Of a stretch of 64,000 bases of DNA, positions 7,642 through 17,298 are shown piece after piece. This DNA is from Saccharibacillus qingshengii. GTDB taxonomy: Bacteria; Bacillota; Bacilli; Paenibacillales; Paenibacillaceae. Each line of letters starts with the position of its first letter. The stretch's first letter is position 1. Location: the NCBI RefSeq assembly GCF_013185195.1, contig NZ_JAAZWC010000001.1, forward strand, positions 124,001 through 188,000, read 5' to 3'. The position numbers and the translations under genes were made by a program. Under the pieces are notes generated by a model. It had not been told where the DNA came from, ran no database searches, and worked only from the letters and a program-made list of their open reading frames with translations.

Positions 7642-10345
7642 ATGAACAGGAAATCGGAAGGAACCTCAACGTATGCGAGAGGCAATCATGCCGTCACCTA
7701 TGCCGAACTTCCGCTGCTCCATCCGGGGAGAGAGTGGCGGGAAGGCATGGTCAGCGGCAATGGTGAGAACGGTTACATTACAGCCGGATCGCCGTATGCG
7801 GACACGTTTATTTTTCAACACATGGCTTTTAATTATCCGTCGGCGGACCCTCGGGAGATCCCGCCGGAGCTGCAGAGTCAGCTGGAGGAAGCCAGGGAGC
7901 ATGTATTCCGGCAGGACGATCGGTGGACGATCAAATTCCCGGATGGAAGCAAGCGCCGTCGGACTTTTCTGTACAGTTACCATCCGGGACACCAGCTTCG
8001 GCTGCATACCGTTCGTAGGCAGAAGATGTCGGCTTATGAGAGATGGACCAATCACGAAACGGCCGAGACGGGCGTGCGTTACGTCGATGAAGACGGCGAA
8101 TGGATCCGGACCTCGTTCACGTCGCGGGTCGATAATGTCTCAATCACCCGGATTCAATCTTCGTCGCGCGAGGCCAGGATCAACCTGATCCTGTCGATTG
8201 ACGACATCTCGCAGATGTGCAAAGCCCAAGACCGCGAATCCGAAGTCACGGCCCTGCGCTACAAGAAGCAGGTAGGAGCAAACGCCGATTATATTGCCCA
8301 GGTTGTGCATTATCCGGCGTACGCAGGCAGCGAACTGATCGAAGGCGGTTATGCCGGTCTTACCCGGGTGATTGCGGTGGGCGGAAACAAAGAGTCTATT
8401 CGGCTGACCGATACGAATGAAGCGATGAACGTGGGAGAGGTGCGCAATTCCGCAATCCGGGTAACCGATGCGGAAGCCGTCTATCTGATTACGCAGTGCG
8501 ACCGGACTTTTGAACTGGGTCCAATCGAAGTCTTTGCCGATGCGTCTGTTTACGGGATCGTGGAGAGCCTGGCCGAACGTACGCAGGCGGTCGCCGACCG
8601 ATACGGGAGCGCAGCGGCAGGTTTCGATTACGATCGGGCGCTTGCCGAACATGCCAAGCTCCATGCGGCAGCGTTTAACGCGGTTCGTTTCGATCTGCAC
8701 GGAGACGAAATGCCGGGAAATGCGGACAATGCGGCGTTGATCGCTGCGCAGCGGAACTCGCCGACGAAGATGGTTCCCGCATTCATTCGCCGGATGTACG
8801 ATCAGGGGCGGTATGCGCTGATCTGCTGCGGAGGAATGAGCGCGCCGCGGCTGTGCGGGATGTGGACCGGCGAATGGAATCCCGGCTGGCGGGGCATCTA
8901 TACGCTGGACGCCAACGTCAATTTGCAGGTATCACCGATGAATACCGGACATTCGATTCCTATGCCGCTCGGGTATATCGCATTTTTCTTGAGGAATGCC
9001 CCCGATTTCGCGGATAATGCACGAATGGCTTATGGGATGCACGGGGCTCTGCAGGTATCGGTCAACTCGGACGGGGACCGTGCCATGCATGTGGAATACG
9101 ACAACGATTATCCGTTCCAATACTGGAATGCCGGGGCGAGTTGGTGTTTGCTGCCGATCTATGAATATTGGCAGTGTTTCGGTAACCGCCGGATTCCGAT
9201 CCAAGAGTCGATGAATATCCACGCGCTGCGCTTGATTCTGAGCGTAAGCGGCATGGAGCGCAGCGAAGAAGCGTGGAATTTGCTGATTCAAGGCGGAGAG
9301 TTGGACTTGGAAACGGATATCCTGCTTCCGCTGCTCACCCGCCAGAGCCATTTCTGGGAGCAGCTGTGCACGCCGGCCTATTTTATGGATGCGTCGGGCC
9401 GATCGCGGCACGAACCGGGGAAAACGGCTCTGGCGTCCGGCGAAAAATATATGCTTATCCCTACCTATTCTCCCGAAAATGCACCGATCGGCTATACGAG
9501 TACACTGACGGCCAATGCGACGATGGATATTTCGGCGGCCCGTGACGGGCTGCATATGACGATTGCCGTTGAAAAAGCGGTCAAACGCGAAGGGTACGAA
9601 GAAGCCGTCCGGCGCTGGGAGTCGCTGCTTCAGCAGCTGCCGGATTACAGGCTCGAGCCGTCCGGCGCGCTGCGCGAATGGGCGATAGACGCGTATACGG
9701 AAAACAACGACCATCGGCATCTCAGTCATCTGTATCCCGCCTGGCCGGCATACGAGACGCAGAGCGACCCGCAGTTGGCCGAAGCCTGCCGCCGTGCGAT
9801 CTTGAACCGGGACCGGTTCAATACGGGAGACAATACGGCCGGACACAGCTGGATGCACAAAGCCCTCGTCTACGCCCGACTCAAAAACGGCGAAGGCGCT
9901 GCTGCCGATGATTGCGGGAGAAGGCTGTTACACGTCCCTGATGACGGATCACGATACGAACCGCCGATGCGACACGTACTGCACCGATACGCTGTTTGGC
10001 ACGGTGAACGTGGTCAACGAAGCCCTGCTGTTCTCGAATACCGGCGAGATCGAGATCCTGCCGGCGCTGCCGCCGGGCTGGGACGAAGGCCGCGTAGAAG
10101 GCCTGATGGCCAGAACCCGGATCGAGGTCAACGTGTTGTCGTGGAATCTGGCAGACCGCCGGGCAAGCGTGACCCTGACCTCGCTCGTCGACGACAATCG
10201 AATTCGGTTGAAATCGGGGAAAGCCTGGACCGCGGCGTTGGTGGACGGCCGACCGGTCGACGCAGCCCCGGCAGAAGCGGCTTTCAGTGTGCCGTTGCTG
10301 CTGCAGGCCGGCGCGGAGGTTAACGTCGAATTCGTGTTGACCTGA
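7642..10345 (+). pseudogene. GH95-like glycoside hydrolase, frameshifted near its 3' end
   Basis: The gene encodes a glycosidase of the GH95 type (alpha-L-fucosidase/L-galactosidase family). It has an N-terminal beta-sandwich (GREWREGMVSGNGENGYITAGSP) and an (alpha/alpha)6 catalytic domain with the family signature DHRHLSHLYPAWPAY. There is no signal peptide. The start at ATG 7642 follows GGGAGG. The reading frame is good to about residue 750, then turns into arginine-rich nonsense. The true C-terminal region (GEGCYTSLMTDHDTNRRCDTY to VEFVLT) continues in the +1 frame from about 9890 to 10345. Removing one A from the AAAAA run at 9883-9887 would restore one frame. Either the gene is broken or the base is a sequencing error. 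At the catalytic Asn-x-Asn position the sequence reads D-A-N. Confidence 0.75.
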
Positions 10346-10377
10346 CTGGACCGGATGCGGTCTAGGCACGTTTGGGC

Positions 10378-11298
10378 CTACCGGGAGCGGAGGACTTGAT
10401 CCGGCGCCGGCAGAACCGCTCGGTCTGCCGGCTCTCGCCGGGAGCGGAATTCGCCTGCCGATAACCCGGTCGCTTTTTTGAAAAAGGTACAAAAGCTTTC
10501 CAGTGTCGAGAACCCCACACGCCCGGCGATTTGACCGATCGGAAGCGTCGTGGTCACCAGCAGACTGCAGGCCGTACTCAGGCGCGCCTGCTGTTTTTTT
10601 TGCGTAAAAGACAAGCCGTAATGCTGTTTGAGCGTCCGCTCCGTCTGCCGGATCCCGAGGCCAAGCGTTTGAGCCAGCTGCGTCAGCGTAAGGGTATCGG
10701 AAGCGGACAGGAAGCTGCTCTCGATCAATACCAATCTTTTGTCATCCAGCGTTTTCTGCGGAACCTTGTGATCGGACATTCGATTGTGGGTATAATTGCG
10801 AATCAGGGCGATCACGATCTGCTCGACGAGATTGCGGATCGACAGATAATAGCCGATTGATTGGACAGTCACTTCCCGCGCCAGCTGCTCGAATAAAACC
10901 ATCAGCTGCTGGGTATCCGCCCCGTGCCAGAAAACCGTCTGCAGAAACAGCTCGGAGAGCGCCGCCGAATCGGGATCGGGATGTTCGCTGACAGTCAGCA
11001 CTTCGAAACAGATGCAGTATTCGTACATGGGGTCCGCCGGATCGGGGATCTGTTCGTGCACGATATCGGGACCGGTCATATACAGGGTGCGTGGCGCAAG
11101 AGGATACCGGACTCCGTCTGCGATTACCCAGCCGCATCCGGCCGGTATGTAATGCAGCTCGTAACTTTTGCCGCTGTGCGTATGGGCAGGCATCGATTGA
11201 AAAAAAGTGCCCGAGCGAATATACAGCACATTCAACCGCAGTCCGCCAAGCGAGAGCTTCATCTGCATATTTTCCACCTGAATTCCGGGCAGTGTCAT
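10378..11298 (-). CDS. AraC family regulator
   Basis: The protein has 306 residues. Residues 20-100 form a cupin-like sensor (MPAHTHSGKSYELHYIPAGCGWVIADG), typical of AraC regulators of carbohydrate genes. Residues 200-290 hold the two helix-turn-helix units (LTQLAQTLGLGIRQTERTLKQHYG and IGQIAGRVGFSTLESFCTFFKK), with the usual LSAGEFR ending. It starts with AAGGAG in a good position. It is convergent to the frameshifted GH95 gene, so it may once have regulated that gene, and it is divergent from the phosphotransferase gene. The effector is unknown but is plausibly a sugar. Confidence 0.88.
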   Translation of the reverse strand: MTLPGIQVENMQMKLSLGGLRLNVLYIRSGTFFQSMPAHTHSGKSYELHYIPAGCGWVIADGVRYPLAPRTLYMTGPDIVHEQIPDPADPMYEYCICFEVLTVSEHPDPDSAALSELFLQTVFWHGADTQQLMVLFEQLAREVTVQSIGYYLSIRNLVEQIVIALIRNYTHNRMSDHKVPQKTLDDKRLVLIESSFLSASDTLTLTQLAQTLGLGIRQTERTLKQHYGLSFTQKKQQARLSTACSLLVTTTLPIGQIAGRVGFSTLESFCTFFKKATGLSAGEFRSRREPADRAVLPAPDQVLRSR

Positions 11299-11376
11299 CG
11301 CTTCAGCTCCTTAAGGTGTGTTTGCTTCGATTATACGACAAGCTGTTTGATTCCGACATATGGGGAGGGGATCGAG

Positions 11377-12120
11377 ATGCAAGAAGAAGTGTTGAGTGGA
11401 GGAAACTCCAATACGGTAAGCCGGATCGGAAACGAGGTGCATCGCCGGACGGGCGCGTGGACGCCTGCCGTTCACCGTCTGTTGGGCCTGCTGCGCGCTT
11501 TGGGGATCGAAGAGGTGCCGGAGCCGATCGGGTTCGACGAACAAGGAAGAGAGGTGCTGTCTTTTCTCCCCGGGGAGGTCGGGAACTATCCGCTGCCGGG
11601 TTGGCTCTGGTCGCCGGAGATTCTAAGCGGTGCGGGCAGACTGCTGCGGCGGATTCACGATGCCAGCGAGCCGCTTGTCCACGAGGCGCTGATCTGGGGG
11701 ATGCCCACCCATCAGCCGGCCGAAGTGATCTGCCACAATGACGCGGCTCCTTATAATATGACGTTTGTCGACGGCAAAGTAAGCGGTTTGTTCGACTTCG
11801 ATACGGCTTCGCCGGGTCCCCGGATCTGGGATCTGGCTTATCTGGCGTACCGCCTTATTCCCTTTGCCGGAGATACGGAAGACTGCGGATTCACCGCCGA
11901 CGAACGTCTGCGGCGTCTGGACCGGCTGATTGAAGCTTACGGCAAACCGTTTGGGCGCAGCGAACTGTTCTCGGCCTTGACTGTCCGGTTGGAAGAAATC
12001 GCGCGCTATACGGATAGCAAGGCGAAGGAGACGGGGAACGATGAATTTCTGCGGCACGCGGAGATGTATAGGAGCGACCGAAGCCGTATCTTGGTGCTGG
12101 CTTCCGCTGCAAATGCCTAG
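11377..12120 (+). CDS. aminoglycoside phosphotransferase (APH) fold kinase
   Basis: I start at ATG 11377, behind GGGGAGGGG; longer in-frame starts run into the divergent AraC gene. The 247-residue protein has the kinase catalytic loop HNDAAPYN (Brenner pattern HxDxxxxN) and the metal-binding FDFD motif, followed by GPRIWDLAYLAYRL. The N-terminal nucleotide-binding lobe is short but includes a glycine-rich start (SGGNSNTVSRIG). Such proteins phosphorylate small molecules; few are real antibiotic resistance enzymes. The substrate is unknown, and nothing in the neighbourhood fixes it. Confidence 0.8.
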   Translation: MQEEVLSGGNSNTVSRIGNEVHRRTGAWTPAVHRLLGLLRALGIEEVPEPIGFDEQGREVLSFLPGEVGNYPLPGWLWSPEILSGAGRLLRRIHDASEPLVHEALIWGMPTHQPAEVICHNDAAPYNMTFVDGKVSGLFDFDTASPGPRIWDLAYLAYRLIPFAGDTEDCGFTADERLRRLDRLIEAYGKPFGRSELFSALTVRLEEIARYTDSKAKETGNDEFLRHAEMYRSDRSRILVLASAANA

Positions 12121-12162
12121 TCGATAGGGAGGAACCCGGATAGACGATCACGGTTAGATACC

Positions 12163-12206
12163 GAGTCTGAAGACGCAGTTCGCTGCGGACTTTAGGCTCT
12201 TTTTTG
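12163..12206 (+). terminator. terminator after the phosphotransferase gene
   Basis: An imperfect hairpin (GAG...GCAG, TTCG loop, CTGC...CTC) is followed by a T run. Confidence 0.6.
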
Positions 12207-12301
12207 GTTTATTTGGATATTCGTTTCCATTTTCGCGAACCAAGGCCGATATAGATCCTGTACGCACGCATCCGGCACAGTCCACAAAGGAGGATCCTCT
12301 A

Positions 12302-14383
12302 TTGAATCGATACAAAAGTATGAAGGTGAACATGAAGTTCATTCTGCTCGCTGCGCTGATTATGATCGCCGCGTTTACGATCCTGATCGCTTGGAATCTG
12401 CACAGTTTGAAAAAGGAAAGCGAAATGGCGGGTATTATGCAGGCCCAACAGGCGGGGAATGTGTATGTCACCGAAAATGCGGAGATTCTGCAAAATGTAG
12501 TGACTTCGTTCAAGAACCTGGCTTTGGATCTGCCGGACGATCTCGCGATGAAAGATCCCAACCGGGCACGTCTGCAGCGGTCACTTGCAAATATTCTGAT
12601 GAACAATCCTTCGATGTCCGCCGCTTTTACGGCTTGGGAACCCAATGCCTATGAGCAGGATGCGGCTTACGTATCGGATCCGATTTACGGAGCGAACGGC
12701 GGCCGGCTTGCGGCGCTCAACGTCAAAGACGAGCAGGGGAATCCGCTGGCTATTCCGTTTATCGACTTCGAGAAAGACGCCGCTTACCTGAAAGCCAAGG
12801 AGACGCTGAAGCCGGTCGTTCTGGATCCGTATAATGTCTCCGCCGATTCCGAGAAACCGTCGCTGGTCTCGACGATCGCGATTCCGATTCTCGACGAACA
12901 AGGCAAGTTCCTCGGAGTGATCGGCGCCGCCTTCCTGCTGGAAGAACTGCAAAAAGAAGCGGCCGACCACCATCCGCTGGGCGGGTATGTCACCCTGCTG
13001 AGCGAAAGCGGGACCTATATTGCCAATTCGAAACAACCGGAACAGGTCGGTCAGCCGGCCGCGTTCGCGAATGAACATCCGCAAATCTTCGCCGGACTGC
13101 AGGAAGACCGGCTTGTCCAAGAAGAAAACGGGGAAGTCCACGTCTTCGTACCGCTGCCGATTACGGAAGACAGCTCCTGGTATGTGCAGACGGTCGTTCC
13201 GAAATCGGCTATCATGCAAAGTTATATCGAAAGCCGGAATATGTCGCTGCTCGTGAGTGCGGTTTCCCTGATTCTGTTGGGAGCCGCGATCTGGTTCCTG
13301 ACCCATCTGATTATTACCCGCCCGGTCAATCGGATGGTTGCGGCGATCAAAGCGCTGGCGAACGGCGACTTTACCCAGACGATTCCGATCTTGTCCAAAG
13401 ACGAATTCGGTCTGATGGCCGCCGATCTGAACGAGGCTTCGGTTACGCTTCGGGGCATGCTGCAGCAGACGGCGGAAATCGGACAGACCGTCAAGCTGAC
13501 TTCGGAAGATCTCAAAGAAAATGCCGAGCAGACCTCGCTTGCCTCCGAGCTGATCTCGGAATCGATCGAAAGCGTGGCGAGCAGCATGAACGGACAAAGC
13601 GCCGAAGCGGTCAAAGCCTCAGGCATGATGCAGGAAATGACGACAAGCGTAAGCCGGATCGCCTCTTCTTCGAATGCCATGTCGCAGTCGGCGGAGAACG
13701 TGATCCGGCAAACCGAGCAGGGCGATCAATTGGTCCAAAGCGCCGCGGGCCAAATGAATGCCGTCTATGGATCGATGCAGCAGTCGGGGGATGCCATGAA
13801 ACGCCTGAGCGACCGATCCGACGAGATCGAAGGATTTGTCGGGTTGATCGCCAGCATTTCGGGTCAGACGAATATCCTGGCGCTGAATGCTTCGATCGAG
13901 GCCGCGCGTGCCGGTGAACAAGGCAAAGGCTTTGCCGTAGTGGCGACGGAAATTCGCAATTTGGCCGAACAGACTCGCAAAGCGACCGAACAAGTTCAGG
14001 CGGGGATCGAAGAAATCGCTTCGGAAACGCGTCAGGCGGTACGCATGATGAATACGACAGCGGAAGAAGTGGAAAAAGGGGTGGGCAGCGTCGCCCAGAG
14101 CGGCGCTCTGTTCGAAACGATCATGCAGGAAATGCGGGAGGTTGGCATCCAGGCGCATGAGGTCTCGACGGCCGTGGAACAGCTGGCCGCAGGAGCTGTG
14201 CAGGTATCGGATACCGTGGCACTCGTCGCCGATATTGCCCGCAAATCGACCGAAGACACCGGGCACGTCGCTGCGGCCTCCGAACAGCAGCAGGCGACCA
14301 TGCAGGAAATCTCGGCTTCGGCCACCCACTTGAGCGGACAGATCCAGGATCTGATGGATCGTATGGTTCGGTTCAAACTGTAA
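12302..14383 (+). CDS. methyl-accepting chemotaxis protein with dCache sensor
   Basis: This 693-residue membrane chemoreceptor starts at TTG 12302, seven bases after AAAGGAGG. Residues 9-28 form the first membrane helix. About 35-300 is the extracellular dCache-type ligand domain, about 315-337 the second membrane helix, and about 338-392 the HAMP domain ([20 protein letters not shown]). The rest is the cytoplasmic signalling domain, with the conserved hairpin tip ([20 protein letters not shown], then [20 protein letters not shown]). It passes ligand occupancy to CheA/CheW. The ligand is not predictable from sequence. The gene is monocistronic, with a strong terminator at 14402-14450. Confidence 0.95.
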   Translation: MNRYKSMKVNMKFILLAALIMIAAFTILIAWNLHSLKKESEMAGIMQAQQAGNVYVTENAEILQNVVTSFKNLALDLPDDLAMKDPNRARLQRSLANILMNNPSMSAAFTAWEPNAYEQDAAYVSDPIYGANGGRLAALNVKDEQGNPLAIPFIDFEKDAAYLKAKETLKPVVLDPYNVSADSEKPSLVSTIAIPILDEQGKFLGVIGAAFLLEELQKEAADHHPLGGYVTLLSESGTYIANSKQPEQVGQPAAFANEHPQIFAGLQEDRLVQEENGEVHVFVPLPITEDSSWYVQTVVPKSAIMQSYIESRNMSLLVSAVSLILLGAAIWFLTHLIITRPVNRMVAAIKALANGDFTQTIPILSKDEFGLMAADLNEASVTLRGMLQQTAEIGQTVKLTSEDLKENAEQTSLASELISESIESVASSMNGQSAEAVKASGMMQEMTTSVSRIASSSNAMSQSAENVIRQTEQGDQLVQSAAGQMNAVYGSMQQSGDAMKRLSDRSDEIEGFVGLIASISGQTNILALNASIEAARAGEQGKGFAVVATEIRNLAEQTRKATEQVQAGIEEIASETRQAVRMMNTTAEEVEKGVGSVAQSGALFETIMQEMREVGIQAHEVSTAVEQLAAGAVQVSDTVALVADIARKSTEDTGHVAAASEQQQATMQEISASATHLSGQIQDLMDRMVRFKL

Positions 14384-14401
14384 ATGCAGCACGGTAAGCA
14401 C

Positions 14402-14450
14402 ACAGCCACCAAGGGCGGAACGATACGCCCTTGGTGGCTGTTTCTTTTTA
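14402..14450 (+). terminator. terminator of the chemoreceptor gene
   Basis: ACAGCCACCAAGGGCG pairs perfectly with CGCCCTTGGTGGCTGT across an 8-base loop, followed by a T-rich tail. Confidence 0.9.
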
Positions 14451-14548
14451 GTCCAGATACATCTAAAGCTTGAGTTCAGAGACTAACTTGTATGAGAAAA
14501 GGCGGTTCTTTTTTTGTTTGGATCAGGATCTTTTTCTCTTTTTGGTCA

Positions 14549-14577
14549 TTCACTTCCAGTCGGAAAGAGAGTACTAT
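14549..14577 (+). promoter_or_regulatory. possible original promoter of the vWA-TerD-nuclease gene, now cut off by the transposon
   Basis: TTCACT (14549-14554), a 17-base spacer and TACTAT (14572-14577) form a modest promoter. The transposon begins at 14580, directly after the -10 box. In the uninterrupted sequence this promoter would lie about 50-60 bases before the start codon now at 20232. Bases 14451-14548 show nothing else I recognise. Confidence 0.35.
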
Positions 14578-14579
14578 TT
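14575..14579. repeat. target site duplication, left copy
   Basis: TATTT directly abuts the left inverted repeat and is repeated at 20187-20191 directly after the right one. Five bases is the normal Tn3-family duplication. Confidence 0.9.
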
Positions 14580-14617
14580 GGGGTAGCGTCAGGAAAATGC
14601 GGATTTACAACGCTAAG
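14580..14617. repeat. Tn3-family terminal inverted repeat, left
   Basis: The 38-bp repeat is identical over its full length to the reverse complement of 20149-20186. A further motif, ATTTTAACAACG (14642-14653), lies 62 bases from the outer end and is mirrored near the right end. Confidence 0.95.
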
Positions 14618-14753
14618 ATCACTCCCAAGATTAATAACCCGATTTTAACAACGATACGTGGAGGATTGGTATTTATTTTATCTGACATTGGATGAACTTG
14701 TTCCACGTTGATAGGGCTTGCTTTTCACCTCGTTATTCACAATTGACTGGATT

Positions 14754-15629
14754 TCATTCTATAACTAAGGATTCAATAAATATCTCGATTGCTTTTGTAT
14801 AAAATTCAACTCTTGGAGTTATAAGTGAAAAATTTCGTGAGATTGGAAACCCATTTATATCAAGTAACTTCACTTTACCAAGTTCTAGTTCGTTTTTTAT
14901 TGACGCGTGTGAGAGTATAGAAATTCCTAGACCAGCTTCAATAGATTCCTTAATAACTTGCGTACTCCCAAATGTCATATACTTCTTCGGAGAAAACCCC
15001 AATTGTTTAAATCCCTTTTCTTGCATTTCTCTCGTTCCAGAACCTTCTTCACGAACTAACCAAGTCTCTAGGTTTAATAACAAGGGGTCTATTTCCTTTT
15101 GTTCTGCTAAATGGTGATTTGAAGGGACTGTAATTGATAACTCGTCAAGAGAAAATGGTATAACCTTTATATTTTCATTATTAGCCTCTCCTTCGATTAT
15201 CCCAACATCTACCTCGTGTTTCTTTATTAAATCTATAATTTCATTAGAATTTTTTATAGTAATGATTGGATTTAATAATGGATAGGATTTAAGCAAACTG
15301 GCAATTTTATGAGGAAGAATGTATTCTCCGAAAGTATAACTTGCACCAATAGAAAGAGGACCACTTGCAGTATGTTTTAAATCATCAATGAGTCTTTCCA
15401 TTCGAGTATAGAGACCTAAGATGTCCTTGGCGTGATGAAATACTATTTCTCCAGCCTTGCTAAGTCGAACATATTTGTTTGTCCTCTCTAACAATTTTAT
15501 CCCCATGTTTTTTTCTAACGTTTGTATATAATTGCTGACTGCTGGTTGTGTCATATGGAGAAGTTCAGCTGCTCGAGTAAAGTTCTTTTGTTCTGCAACT
15601 GTAGTAAATACAAGTAAAGATTGATCCAT
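14754..15629 (-). CDS. LysR family transcriptional regulator (CysL-like), transposon cargo
   Basis: The protein has 291 residues. Residues 1-60 form the LysR winged helix (VFTTVAEQKNFTRAAELLHMTQPAVSNYIQTLEKNMGIKLLERTN). Residues 90-290 form the type 2 periplasmic-binding-like effector domain. It resembles CysL/YwfK-type regulators of sulfur metabolism. It is divergent from the YeiH exporter gene, the standard layout for a LysR regulator and its target. An inverted repeat, TGATAAGTAA/TTACTTATTATCA, lies in the shared intergenic region. Codon use is AT-rich, like the rest of the transposon and unlike the chromosome. Confidence 0.9.
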   Translation of the reverse strand: MDQSLLVFTTVAEQKNFTRAAELLHMTQPAVSNYIQTLEKNMGIKLLERTNKYVRLSKAGEIVFHHAKDILGLYTRMERLIDDLKHTASGPLSIGASYTFGEYILPHKIASLLKSYPLLNPIITIKNSNEIIDLIKKHEVDVGIIEGEANNENIKVIPFSLDELSITVPSNHHLAEQKEIDPLLLNLETWLVREEGSGTREMQEKGFKQLGFSPKKYMTFGSTQVIKESIEAGLGISILSHASIKNELELGKVKLLDINGFPISRNFSLITPRVEFYTKAIEIFIESLVIE

Positions 15630-15675
15630 TATGAGTCTTCCTCCTTAGAATAAAATGGGGTCTAAGAAACTTCAA

Positions 15676-15729
15676 TGATAAGTAATTTTATATTACAGCT
15701 ATAATTATAATCTATTTTACTTATTATCA
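15676..15729. promoter_or_regulatory. divergent promoter region with inverted repeat between lysR and yeiH
   Basis: TGATAAGTAA (15676-15685) and TTACTTATTATCA (15717-15729) are inverted copies, apart from a 3-base insertion. They flank an AT-rich core containing TATAATTATAAT-like -10 boxes. This fits a LysR binding region controlling both directions. Confidence 0.5.
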
Positions 15730-15777
15730 AAACAAATATACTCTTAATACAAGGAAGCAAATATAGGAGTTGTTAAA

Positions 15778-16800
15778 ATGAATACATCATTAGCAAAACA
15801 TAAAAAATCATCCTCGAGAGGACTTTGGTTCGGTGGTGTTGGATTTACCTTTATTATTGCATTAGTTGGTTTTGGATTATCACAAATACCCGGGTTAGAT
15901 CATGTTGGTCAGCTCGCCTGTGCAATCATCATTGCAGTAGTTTATCGACAAATTTGGGGATATCCTGAGAAATTCCGTACTGGAATCCAATTCTCTGCCA
16001 AAAGGTTGTTAAGGCTTGCTATTATCCTTTTTGGGTTAAAACTAAACATTGATGTTGTTTTTCATCAAGGGTTAGGTTTGCTTGCAAGAGATGTTGGAAC
16101 CATCGTTTTTTCAATCCCTCTTACAATGTTGCTTGCAAAACTATTCAAAGCGAATTCTTCCTTATCCTTGTTATTAGGAATTGGAACAGGGGTGTGTGGC
16201 GCTGCTGCAATTGCAGCCGTTTCACCCATTTTGAAAGCAAAGGATGAAGATACTGCTATTGGGGCAGGTATAATTGCTTTAGTTGGTACCATTTTCGCCA
16301 TAACATACACTATCTTACGTCCGTTTCTCCCTTTGACAGACCTTCAATACGGTGTTTGGTCAGGTGTAGGTCTACACGAAATTGCTCATGTTGCCTTAGC
16401 AGGAGCGCCTGCTGGTCCAGATGCACTTGCTATTGCTTTGTTAGCGAAACTAGGTCGTGTTTTCTTACTCGTTCCACTTAGTTTTATTCTTATGTACTGG
16501 ATGAAACGAAAAAATAAAGTTGAATCAGATTCTGATGCTAAAATTGAATTTCCATGGTTTCTCATAGGTTTTATTATCATGAGCTTATTTGGAAGTTATG
16601 TCCTTGGTCATTTGATTACCGTCCCAACTAGTGTCATGAATAGCATCTCTTTCTTCACTTCCTTTATCCTAACTATGGCTATGATTGGATTAGGTTTAAA
16701 TGTTAGTCTAAAAGACCTTAGAACGAAAGCGTTAAGACCACTTCTAGCAATGGCTATTACATCTGTTTTGTTATCTGTTATCACATACTTCACAATGTAA
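15778..16800 (+). CDS. YeiH family putative sulfate exporter, transposon cargo
   Basis: The 340-residue integral membrane protein belongs to the YeiH/Cons_hypoth698 family, annotated as putative sulfate or sulfonate-related exporters. About ten membrane helices can be seen, with the conserved glycine-rich segments LLGIGTGVCGAAAIAAVSPI and GVGLHEIAHVALAG, and the C-terminal MIGLGLNVSLKDL. The start is at ATG 15778, behind a weak AGGAG-like site. The divergent CysL-like LysR gene suggests that the transported compound belongs to sulfur metabolism (sulfite, sulfate or taurine breakdown). That is known only as a family association, not proven here. The UspA gene follows after 27 bases. Confidence 0.88.
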   Translation: MNTSLAKHKKSSSRGLWFGGVGFTFIIALVGFGLSQIPGLDHVGQLACAIIIAVVYRQIWGYPEKFRTGIQFSAKRLLRLAIILFGLKLNIDVVFHQGLGLLARDVGTIVFSIPLTMLLAKLFKANSSLSLLLGIGTGVCGAAAIAAVSPILKAKDEDTAIGAGIIALVGTIFAITYTILRPFLPLTDLQYGVWSGVGLHEIAHVALAGAPAGPDALAIALLAKLGRVFLLVPLSFILMYWMKRKNKVESDSDAKIEFPWFLIGFIIMSLFGSYVLGHLITVPTSVMNSISFFTSFILTMAMIGLGLNVSLKDLRTKALRPLLAMAITSVLLSVITYFTM

Positions 16801-16827
16801 TTAATTGTAAATCAGGAGGTTTCTTAA

Positions 16828-17250
16828 ATGAATAAAATATTATTTCCTACTGATGGTTCGGCTTATTCTGAACATGCCGCAAGAATGACAGGGGAGTTCT
16901 TGGAAGCTTGGCCAAATGCAACAGGTGTTGTGCTTTACGTCACGGTTAAAGAAAATTACGCCTATGATTTTGCAACTGAAGCAGTGGATCGATACGAAAA
17001 AGAACTTAGTAAACATATTGAAAAGAAAATTATGGAAGGAGTCCTTCAACCTTGGAAGGATCGTCTTGAATATAATCATCAAATAAGTCACCAAAGTCAA
17101 ACCATTTGTCATGTTGCCCAAACAGAGGAAGTAGATCTTATTATATTGGGTAGTCATGGAAGAGGTGTTTTTGATCGAGTATTGGTGGGCAGTGTTGCTC
17201 AAGGGGTGTTACACCGGTCCGAAATTCCTGTCTTGATTGTTAAGAAGTAA
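16828..17250 (+). CDS. universal stress protein UspA family, transposon cargo
   Basis: The 140-residue single Usp domain protein begins NKILFPTDGSAYSEHAAR. The ATP-binding motif G-2x-G-9x-GS is present as GSHGRGVFDRVLVGSVAQ near the C-terminus, so it is probably of the nucleotide-binding kind. The start has AGGAGG. It is co-transcribed with the exporter gene, 27 bases upstream. Usp domains often accompany anion transporters and are thought to regulate them or signal stress; any such role here is an inference. A hairpin at 17261-17290 closes the operon. Confidence 0.92.
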   Translation: MNKILFPTDGSAYSEHAARMTGEFLEAWPNATGVVLYVTVKENYAYDFATEAVDRYEKELSKHIEKKIMEGVLQPWKDRLEYNHQISHQSQTICHVAQTEEVDLIILGSHGRGVFDRVLVGSVAQGVLHRSEIPVLIVKK

Positions 17251-17260
17251 TTCTTCAAAT

Positions 17261-17290
17261 TAAGGGCTTACCATAAGGTAAAGCCCTTAA
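17261..17290 (+). terminator. hairpin after the uspA gene
   Basis: TAAGGGCTTACC pairs with GGTAAAGCCCTTA with one bulged base. There is no strong T run, so termination may be partial. It lies directly before the point where transposase homology begins. Confidence 0.5.
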
Positions 17291-17298
17291 TACTCCTA

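Noticed and set aside
10924..11376. Longer N-terminus for the phosphotransferase
   Set aside because: The extra 151 codons are antisense to the AraC gene and read as nonsense; ATG 11377 has a good ribosome site and a family-like start.
14492..14695. 67-codon plus-strand open frame
   Set aside because: It runs across the left transposon end (14580), so the frame exists only because of the insertion; it has no ribosome site.
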